DNA of 7,948 bases, taken from contig JAEZBK010000218.1 in NCBI GenBank assembly GCA_023427355.1, positions 1-7,948 on the forward strand, written 5' to 3'. A program made the position numbers and the translations under genes. A model generated the notes under the pieces. It had not been told where the DNA came from. It saw only the letters and a program-made list of their open reading frames with translations, and made no database searches. Positions 1-4,741 of this stretch are shown piece by piece (the stretch's first letter is position 1; each line of letters begins with the position of its first letter). Source of the DNA: Pseudomonadota bacterium. Its GTDB lineage: Bacteria; Pseudomonadota; Alphaproteobacteria; Micropepsales; Micropepsaceae.

Positions 1-375
1 ATATTCACCCGTGCGATTGTTGTGTTCGTCGCGGGCGGTCTGAACGGCTTCATGCCATTCATCCGTGTCGAAGGTGCCGCGTCCCAGCCAGGCCAACGCC
101 ACCAGCCTTATCTGCTGATCGTGGCGCAGGCCATTGATGGCGCCCAGCAGCTCTTCGCGCACCGGATCATCGGCCTTGTCTTCCAGCACATCGGTCTGGC
201 CGTCATCGGCGGGATTGGACGCAGAGTCGGGATCGCTGTCGGCCACCTTCACGTCATATTCGCGCGCCTTGAGGATGATGAATCCCACGACATCCAGCGG
301 CAGGCCGAGTTCCGGCATGTTTTTGGCCGTGTCGCTGGAACTGTTTGCAGAACCGGAAGTGCCTGAGCTGGCCAT
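1..375 (-). CDS. DUF3775 domain-containing protein, 3'-partial
   Basis: The complement reads as 125 open codons from ATG 375 to the window edge, so the C terminus is missing. Seen in the sequence: a Ser/Gly/Ala/Thr-rich start ([19 protein letters not shown]), then [20 protein letters not shown], a strongly acidic stretch with SNPADDG and VLEDKADDP (about residues 46-64), and the block [17 protein letters not shown] (about 84-100). These blocks match the alphaproteobacterial DUF3775 family, small acidic proteins of unknown function. I therefore assign no role. Family members usually begin near Met20 (ATG at 318), so the first 19 residues may be an extension or the true start may be 318. Neither ATG has a clear Shine-Dalgarno. 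It is divergent from serC, and nothing links it functionally to serine synthesis. Confidence 0.85.
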   Translation of the reverse strand, partial: MASSGTSGSANSSSDTAKNMPELGLPLDVVGFIILKAREYDVKVADSDPDSASNPADDGQTDVLEDKADDPVREELLGAINGLRHDQQIRLVALAWLGRGTFDTDEWHEAVQTARDEHNNRTGEY

Positions 376-377
376 GT

Positions 378-407
378 TTATTCCATGGGGGTTGTGGCGT
401 CGGTCAA
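378..407 (-). promoter_or_regulatory. Candidate promoter of the DUF3775 gene
   Basis: On the complement, TTGACC (402-407) stands 18 bases before GAATAA (378-383), resembling the -35/-10 pattern used by housekeeping sigma factors. The -10 box ends only two bases before ATG 375, so transcription from it would begin at or just after that ATG. The transcript would then be leaderless, or translation would begin at ATG 318. It is a pattern match only. Confidence 0.3.
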
Positions 408-450
408 GGAAACGCGCGGAGTGTTGCAGCGGTTGCCATGCCGCCATGCG

Positions 451-479
451 TTGACGATGCCGCGGGCATGCGCCTATAC
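451..479 (+). promoter_or_regulatory. Candidate serC(-serA) promoter
   Basis: TTGACG (451-456), a 17-base spacer and CTATAC (474-479) fit the alphaproteobacterial housekeeping pattern (TTGAC, about 17 bases, CTATAT-like). This predicts a transcript start near 486-488, immediately before the two-hairpin leader and about 47 bases before the serC ATG. The agreement between predicted start and leader supports the call. No operator for a known regulator was recognised. Confidence 0.55.
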
Positions 480-480
480 C

Positions 481-536
481 GGATGCGGGCCACGCCTCCC
501 CAACGAGGCGCTATCATTCTGGAAGGAATGACCATG
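481..536 (+). promoter_or_regulatory. serC leader RNA (two hairpins, the second over the ribosome binding site)
   Basis: Two hairpins can be read directly. The first has a perfect 6-bp stem, CGCCTC (493-498) with GAGGCG (505-510), around loop CCCAAC. The second pairs TCATTC (514-519) with GAATGA (526-531) around TGGAAG. Its loop and 3' arm contain the GGAAGG Shine-Dalgarno (521-526) and the first ATG (528). Established knowledge: a 'serC leader' motif is described upstream of serC-serA in Alphaproteobacteria, with a final stem overlapping the ribosome binding site. Position, phylum and architecture all fit. The inferred role is translational control of serC; the ligand or signal is not evident from sequence. 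I assign it by position and shape, not by a covariance-model search. Confidence 0.65.
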
Positions 537-1697
537 ACTGATACTGTGCATGCCAAGCCGGCTGCGCGTCCCGCGCGGCCTTTCTTTTCCTCCGGGCCCT
601 GCGCCAAGCGCCCCGGATGGACTCCCGAAGCCCTCAAAGACGCATTGGTGGGACGCTCCCACCGCTCCAAGCCCGGCAAGGCCAAGCTGAAGGACGCCAT
701 TGCGCGCACCAAGGCGCTGCTGGGCGTGCCCGCCGATTATCGCTGCGCCATCGTGCCGGCCTCCGATACCGGCGCGGTGGAAATCGCTCTGTGGTCTCTT
801 CTGGGTGCGCGACCGGTGGATCTGTTCGCCTGGGAGAGTTTTTCCGAGGATTGGGTGACGGATGCGGTGAAACAGTTGCGCATCGCCGATGCGCGGGTGC
901 TGAAGGCGCCCTATGGCGAGCTGCCCGACATGACACAGTACAATCCGGATCATGACGCGGTGTTCGTGTGGAACGGCACGACCAGCGGCGTGAAGGTGCG
1001 GGGCGGCGACTGGATCCCGGCGGATCGTCGCGGCCTGACCATTTGCGACGCCACCAGCGCGGCCTTTGCGATGGAACTGCCCTGGGACAAGCTCGACGTC
1101 GTGACGTTCAGTTGGCAGAAGGTGCTGGGCGGCGAAGCCGCGCACGGCATGCTCATTTTGTCGCCGCGCGCAGTGGCCCGGCTGGAAAGCCATGTGCCGG
1201 CCTGGCCCATGCCCAAGATTTTCCGCCTGACCAAGGGCGGCAAGATCGTCGAGGGCATTTTCGAGGGCGAGACCATCAACACCCCGTCGATGGTGGCGGT
1301 GGAAGACTATCTCGATGCCCTAACCTGGGCGCAAAGCGTGGGCGGACTGACCGGCCTGATCGGCCGTTCCAACGCCAATCTTGCCGTGCTGGAACAATGG
1401 ATTGCCAAGAGCGATTGGGCGGGCTTCCTGGCCAAGGACGCGGCCATCCGCTCCAACACCAGCGTCTGCATCCGCGTCACCGATCCCGCCTTCACGGCGC
1501 TGCCCGAGGATGCGCAGCAGGAAAAACTGAAGAAGCTGACCAGCCTTCTGGACAAGGAAGGCGTGGCCTTTGACATCGCGGGCTATCGCTCCGCGCCGCC
1601 GGGCCTGCGCATCTGGTGCGGCGCCACCGTGGAGGCTTCCGACCTGGAAGCGCTGACGCCCTGGCTCGACTGGGCCTGGTCGCAGGTCCGCAGCTGA
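534..1697 (+). CDS. serC: Phosphoserine aminotransferase SerC
   Basis: This 387-aa PLP enzyme (class V aminotransferase fold, cytoplasmic) converts 3-phosphohydroxypyruvate plus glutamate to O-phosphoserine, the second step of serine synthesis. It also acts on 3-hydroxy-4-phosphohydroxythreonine in the DXP-dependent pyridoxal phosphate route of organisms that have it. The N terminus [14 protein letters not shown] (residues 16-29), [12 protein letters not shown] and the PLP-lysine segment [17 protein letters not shown] (Lys196) match the alphaproteobacterial/Methanosarcina-type SerC subfamily, and the length is typical. ATG 534 is preferred because GGAAGG (521-526) lies 7 bases upstream; ATG 528 (two codons earlier, in frame) is too close to it. 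The open frame extends further upstream to 345, but that part overlaps the promoter and leader and does not resemble SerC. serA follows on the same strand 75 bp downstream, the usual alphaproteobacterial pairing. Confidence 0.96.
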   Translation: MTDTVHAKPAARPARPFFSSGPCAKRPGWTPEALKDALVGRSHRSKPGKAKLKDAIARTKALLGVPADYRCAIVPASDTGAVEIALWSLLGARPVDLFAWESFSEDWVTDAVKQLRIADARVLKAPYGELPDMTQYNPDHDAVFVWNGTTSGVKVRGGDWIPADRRGLTICDATSAAFAMELPWDKLDVVTFSWQKVLGGEAAHGMLILSPRAVARLESHVPAWPMPKIFRLTKGGKIVEGIFEGETINTPSMVAVEDYLDALTWAQSVGGLTGLIGRSNANLAVLEQWIAKSDWAGFLAKDAAIRSNTSVCIRVTDPAFTALPEDAQQEKLKKLTSLLDKEGVAFDIAGYRSAPPGLRIWCGATVEASDLEALTPWLDWAWSQVRS

Positions 1698-1724
1698 ACA
1701 CCCCACCCCGCCCCGACACGCGGA

Positions 1725-1744
1725 CTTCCCCGCATGCGGGGAAG
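1725..1744. repeat. Perfect 20-bp palindrome in the serC-serA gap
   Basis: CTTCCCCGCATGCGGGGAAG equals its own reverse complement over all 20 bases; the flanking A/A pair ends the symmetry. As RNA it forms an 8-bp GC-rich stem with a CAUG loop, ending 28 bases before the serA ATG. No T-tract follows on either strand, so it is not a classical terminator. It may be a dispersed palindromic unit of the kind scattered in alphaproteobacterial intergenic regions, a stabilising or partial-termination hairpin in the serC-serA transcript, or a protein-binding site. The sequence alone does not decide. Confidence 0.75.
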
Positions 1745-1772
1745 AACAGTCATCCATCCCATGGAGATTTTC

Positions 1773-3368
1773 ATGAGCCCCAAGGTTCTTATCGCAGACA
1801 AGCTGTCGCCCGCCGCCATTGCCATCTTCCAGGAGCGCGGCGTGGCCGTGGACAACAAGCCCGGCATGACCAAGGAGGAATTGCTCGCCTGCATTGGCGA
1901 GTATGACGGACTGGCGATCCGGTCGGCCACCAAGGTGACCAAGGAGGTCCTTGCGGCGGCGAAGAAGCTGAAGGTGGTGGGCCGCGCCGGGATTGGCGTG
2001 GACAATGTGGACATTCCGGCCGCCACCGCCGCGGGCGTGATCGTGATGAACACACCCTTCGGCAACTCCATCACCACCGCCGAGCACGCCATCTCGCTGA
2101 TGCTGGCGCTGGCGCGCGAACTGCCGGCCGCCAACGCCTCGCCCCAGGCCGGCAAGTGGGAGAAGATCCGCTTCATGGGCGTGGAAATCACCGGCAAGGT
2201 GCTGGGCCTGGTCGGCGCCGGCAATATCGGCAGTATCGTCGCCGACCGCGCCCGTGGCCTGAAGATGCGGGTGGTGGCGTTCGATCCGTATCTGTCTCCC
2301 GAACGCGCCGTGGAGATGGGCGTGGAGAAGGTCGAGCTGAACGAGCTTCTGGCACGGGCCGACTTCATCACCCTGCATGTGCCGCTGATGGCGGAGACCA
2401 GGAACATCCTGTCGGCCGACGCCATCGCCAAAACCAAGAAAGGCGTGCGGATCATCAATTGTGCGCGCGGCGGGCTGGTGGACGAACTGGCGTTGAAGGC
2501 GGCCCTGGACAACGGCCATGTCGCGGGGGCGGCGCTGGACGTGTTCGAGACCGAACCGGCGAAGGAGCATGTGCTGTTCGGGAGCGACAAGCTGATCGCA
2601 ACGCCGCACCTGGGGGCCTCGACCAACGAGGCACAGGAGAACGTGGCGCTGCAGGTGGCCGAGCAGATCAGCGATTACCTTCTGACCGGCGCGGTGGTGA
2701 ACGCCCTCAACATGCCGTCCATCAGCGCCGCCGAGGCGGTAAAGGTGAAGCCCTGGATCGCGCTGGCCGAAAAGCTGGGCTCTTTCGCGGGCCAGTTGAC
2801 CGGCACCAGCCTGAAGGGCGTGGAAATCGTCTATGAAGGCACGCCCACGGGGCTGAACATGAAGGCCATGACGCAGGCGGCGATCGCGGGGCTGCTGGCC
2901 CCCATGCTCACCGGGGTGAACATGGTCAATGCGCCGGTGGTGGCGAAGGATCGCGGCATCCAGATAAGCGAGACCCGCCGCGATGCGACGGGAATATATG
3001 ACGGCTTCATCAAGCTCATCGTCACCATGACCGATGCCGATGGCACCGAGACGACGCGGCGCGTGGCAGGCACCGTGTTCTCGGATGGTCGGCCGCGCCT
3101 GATCCAGATCAAGGACATCGACCTGGATGCGGAGTTCGCGGCGCACATGCTTTATGTGGTGAACGAGGACAAGCCGGGGTTCATCGGACGGCTGGGCACG
3201 CTTTTGGGCGATGCCGGGGTCAATATCGCCAACTTCACGTTGGGCCGCAGTGCGCCGGGGCAGGATGCGATCTGCCTGGTGGAGGTGGATGGCCGGTTGG
3301 ACGCGGCGCTGCTGGACCGGATCGGGAAATTGCCGGCCGTGAAAATGGCGCGCGCCCTGACGTTCTAG
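1773..3368 (+). CDS. serA: D-3-phosphoglycerate dehydrogenase SerA (long, ACT-containing form)
   Basis: This 531-aa cytoplasmic NAD-dependent enzyme oxidises 3-phosphoglycerate to 3-phosphohydroxypyruvate, the committed step of serine synthesis, and supplies the SerC substrate. The split catalytic domain covers about 1-100 and 284-318. The Rossmann domain lies between, with GxGxxG at 148-153 (VGAGNIG). Catalytic residues are Arg232 (NCARGG), Glu261 (DVFETEP) and His279 (ATPHLGAST), in the same spacing as characterised long-form enzymes. Residues about 320-450 form the allosteric substrate-binding domain. About 458-531 form an ACT domain (starting HMLYVVNEDKPGF), which in this family binds serine for feedback inhibition. 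ATG 1773 is chosen because GGAG (1763-1766) lies 6 bases upstream and MSPKVLIADKLS is the usual N terminus; ATG 1761 and 1734 are in-frame alternatives with no better site. It is probably cotranscribed with serC. Confidence 0.97.
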   Translation: MSPKVLIADKLSPAAIAIFQERGVAVDNKPGMTKEELLACIGEYDGLAIRSATKVTKEVLAAAKKLKVVGRAGIGVDNVDIPAATAAGVIVMNTPFGNSITTAEHAISLMLALARELPAANASPQAGKWEKIRFMGVEITGKVLGLVGAGNIGSIVADRARGLKMRVVAFDPYLSPERAVEMGVEKVELNELLARADFITLHVPLMAETRNILSADAIAKTKKGVRIINCARGGLVDELALKAALDNGHVAGAALDVFETEPAKEHVLFGSDKLIATPHLGASTNEAQENVALQVAEQISDYLLTGAVVNALNMPSISAAEAVKVKPWIALAEKLGSFAGQLTGTSLKGVEIVYEGTPTGLNMKAMTQAAIAGLLAPMLTGVNMVNAPVVAKDRGIQISETRRDATGIYDGFIKLIVTMTDADGTETTRRVAGTVFSDGRPRLIQIKDIDLDAEFAAHMLYVVNEDKPGFIGRLGTLLGDAGVNIANFTLGRSAPGQDAICLVEVDGRLDAALLDRIGKLPAVKMARALTF

Positions 3369-3392
3369 GCCGGGCTCACAAACAGCCCTGGC
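3369..3392. terminator. Terminator-like hairpin between serA and the chorismate mutase gene
   Basis: GCCGGGCT (3369-3376) pairs with AGCCCTGGC (3384-3392) around loop CACAAAC, giving 8 base pairs with one bulged T. It begins directly after the serA stop codon. The facing genes end 59 bp apart, so it could serve both strands. There is no clear T-tract on either side, so intrinsic termination is doubtful. Confidence 0.35.
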
Positions 3393-3427
3393 GACCCAGC
3401 CTCGCATGCGCAGGCCATGACACCACG

Positions 3428-3712
3428 CTAAGACTTGGCGCGGATCGCTTCGTGGTGGCGGATGACTTCTGTCACCACGAAGTTGAAGAACTTCTCGGCG
3501 AAATCGGGATCGAGCTTCGCATCTGCCGCAAGCTGACGCAGACGGGAGATCTGGGCCTGCTCACGCGCCGGATCGGCGGCAGGCAGATCATGAGCTGCCT
3601 TATAAACTCCCACCGCTTGGGTGCATTTGAAGCGTTCCGCCAACAGGTGGATCAGTGCGGCATCAAGATTATCAATGCTGTTTCGCAGTCGCAGCAGTTC
3701 CGGGTCGCTCAC
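3428..3712 (-). CDS. Monofunctional chorismate mutase (AroQ type II fold)
   Basis: The product (94 aa from GTG 3712) should rearrange chorismate to prephenate, the branch point to phenylalanine and tyrosine, in the cytoplasm. It is a single all-helical AroQ domain. The catalytic positions of E. coli chorismate mutase (Arg11, Arg28, Lys39, Asp48, Arg51, Glu52) appear here as Arg10, Arg27, Lys38, Asp47, Arg50 and Glu51, a constant offset of one. The C-terminal helix has VIRHHEAI, as in rhizobial homologues, rather than the E. coli Gln88 context. No prephenate dehydratase/dehydrogenase or DAHP synthase domain is attached, and no signal peptide is present. GTG 3712 is preferred because it places the conserved helix at the N terminus. 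A TTG 19 codons upstream (3769) is possible, but nothing in the extension looks conserved and no ribosome site precedes it. It is tail to tail with serA and divergent from mlaA. Confidence 0.9.
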   Translation of the reverse strand: MSDPELLRLRNSIDNLDAALIHLLAERFKCTQAVGVYKAAHDLPAADPAREQAQISRLRQLAADAKLDPDFAEKFFNFVVTEVIRHHEAIRAKS

Positions 3713-3795
3713 GGGGTGCTCTTTGGTCGGTGCGCCCCACACATACGCCGAAAAATGCGGCAGCGCCAAGCGGGGGAAAATCTGCTGTTAGCGTA

Positions 3796-3824
3796 AATAT
3801 CCCGGTCACTTCCCTGAGACTCAA
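3796..3824 (-). promoter_or_regulatory. Candidate promoter of the chorismate mutase gene
   Basis: On the complement, TTGAGT (3819-3824) and GATATT (3796-3801) are separated by exactly 17 bases, each matching four of six consensus positions. Transcription would begin near 3789, about 75 bases before GTG 3712. The -35 box overlaps the -35 region of the opposing mlaA promoter candidate. Pattern match only. Confidence 0.35.
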
Positions 3825-3844
3825 TGGGAGGCCCACGCTATAGT
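3815..3844 (+). promoter_or_regulatory. Candidate mlaA promoter
   Basis: TATAGT (3839-3844; CTATAG from 3838) is a good -10 box. A weak -35, TGAGAC, lies at 3815-3820 with an 18-base spacer. The predicted start near 3851 leaves a leader of about 50 bases that contains the hairpin at 3861-3896. The weak -35 keeps confidence low. Confidence 0.35.
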
Positions 3845-3860
3845 CATGGCGGGACTGGGG

Positions 3861-3896
3861 GCTCGCTGATCAATCCGCAAAAGCGGAGAGGCGAGT
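3861..3896 (+). promoter_or_regulatory. Hairpin in the mlaA leader covering the ribosome-binding region
   Basis: The inner stem TCCGC/GCGGA (3874-3878 with 3883-3887) closes an AAAA loop. The outer stem CTCGC/GCGAG (3862-3866 with 3891-3895) lies beyond an internal loop. The purine-rich GGAGAGG (3885-3891), the best Shine-Dalgarno candidate here, and the in-frame GTG at 3895 fall in or beside the 3' arms. The structure could dampen mlaA translation. This is inference from pairing only. Confidence 0.35.
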
Positions 3897-3903
3897 GGGG
3901 GAC

Positions 3904-4635
3904 ATGAAAAACCGTGCTTTCAAGGCGTTTTCCGTAACCGTTGTGATGCTGCTGGGCGTCGGCCTTTCCGGCTGCGCCAGTACGCCCGATACGCCCTATG
4001 ATCCATTGGAGGGCATGAACCGGTTTGTGTTCGACCTGAACCAGCGGCTGGACCGCAACGCCGCCCTGCCCGCCGCCACCTATTATGCCGAGACCGTGCC
4101 GGACCCGGTGCGTGTTCGCGTGCGCAATGTGCTGAGCAACCTGGGCGGGCCGGTGACGGCGGCCAATTACCTGCTGCAGGGCGAATTGACCTATGCCGGC
4201 GAAGCGGCGGGCCGCTTCCTGGTCAACACCACCATCGGGGTCGCCGGCCTGTTCGACGTGGCGACGGATTGGGACATGCCCCATCGCAGCCGCGACATGG
4301 GCCTGACGCTGGGAACCTATGGTGTGCCGGAAGGCCCATACCTGGTGCTGCCGCTGGGCGGCTCCTCGGCGTTGCGCGACCTGGCCGGGTCGTATGTGGA
4401 CGGCTTCTTCTCACCCCTGCGCTATGTGGGCCGCTATGAAGGCCGCGCCTATGTCGGCCTGTTCCGCAATGTGCTGGGCACGGTGGACAGCCGTTCGCGC
4501 AACATCGAGGCCTATCGCGAGATCGAGCGCAACTCGGTGGATTATTACGCCACCATGCGGTCACGTTATCTCCAGCGCCGGACGCAACTGATCGAGCAGA
4601 AGGCGGTGATGACTGCGGAACTCCCGGACTTCTGA
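3904..4635 (+). CDS. mlaA: MlaA/VacJ family outer-membrane lipoprotein
   Basis: The product (243 aa) belongs to the MlaA (VacJ) family. In E. coli the family member sits in the inner leaflet of the outer membrane beside porins and removes mislocalised phospholipids, passing them to periplasmic MlaC. The N terminus is a lipoprotein signal with lipobox LSGC, lipidated Cys24 expected. Family blocks follow in order: YDPLEGMNRFVFDLNQRLDR (32-51), VNTTIGVAGLFDVA (107-120) and YGVPEGPYLVLPLGGSSALR (139-158). Length is normal. ATG 3904 gives the tidiest signal peptide (MKNRAFKAF), but GTG 3895, three codons upstream, is better spaced from GGAG (3885-3888) and may be the real start; the mature protein is the same. 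hpnN follows on the same strand after 106 bp, which suggests a role in hopanoid or phospholipid traffic. Confidence 0.93.
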   Translation: MKNRAFKAFSVTVVMLLGVGLSGCASTPDTPYDPLEGMNRFVFDLNQRLDRNAALPAATYYAETVPDPVRVRVRNVLSNLGGPVTAANYLLQGELTYAGEAAGRFLVNTTIGVAGLFDVATDWDMPHRSRDMGLTLGTYGVPEGPYLVLPLGGSSALRDLAGSYVDGFFSPLRYVGRYEGRAYVGLFRNVLGTVDSRSRNIEAYREIERNSVDYYATMRSRYLQRRTQLIEQKAVMTAELPDF

Positions 4636-4705
4636 GCCTTGCCGTGAATAGGGCTTTTCCGCGGCAACCGTTTGATTCATAGACAGATACCGCGAACCCG
4701 GCGAT

Positions 4706-4726
4706 AAAGACGGCCCGCCGTCCTTT
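4706..4726. repeat. Short inverted repeat upstream of hpnN
   Basis: AAAGACGG (4706-4713) pairs with CCGTCCTTT (4718-4726) around CCCG, with one bulged C: 8 base pairs. It lies in the 106-bp mlaA-hpnN gap, ending 15 bases before the hpnN ATG. It could weakly attenuate read-through from mlaA or shape the hpnN leader. It has only a CTTT tail, so it is not a convincing terminator. Confidence 0.3.
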
Positions 4727-4741
4727 CGCGTTGTCCCCACC

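Noticed and set aside
22..454. Plus-strand open frames opposite the DUF3775 gene
   Set aside because: The complement gives a clear DUF3775 family protein over the same bases; the plus-strand frames show nothing recognisable.
345..533. 63-codon upstream extension of the serC frame
   Set aside because: It would start inside the divergent gene and run through the promoter and leader hairpins. It does not resemble SerC, and ATG 534 has a well-spaced Shine-Dalgarno.
1320..3407. Very long open frame (695 codons) on the complement across serA
   Set aside because: It lies antisense to serA, whose domains and catalytic residues are certain. Its translation is His/Arg/Gly/Gln-rich with no recognisable domain, a usual by-product of GC-rich third positions.
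3403..3410. CGCATGCG core recurring at 1731-1738, 3403-3410 and 7603-7610, considered as a dispersed regulatory site
   Set aside because: Only the first copy sits in an extended palindrome. The third is within coding sequence, and three copies of a GC-rich self-complementary 8-mer are not strong evidence in a genome of this composition.
3713..3769. 19-codon N-terminal extension of chorismate mutase from TTG 3769
   Set aside because: No ribosome site precedes the TTG and the extension lacks conservation that I can recognise. GTG 3712 gives the standard domain start, though it too has only a weak site.
3452..3796. Plus-strand open frame opposite the chorismate mutase gene
   Set aside because: The complement keeps six catalytic residues of AroQ in exact spacing, so this frame is a shadow.
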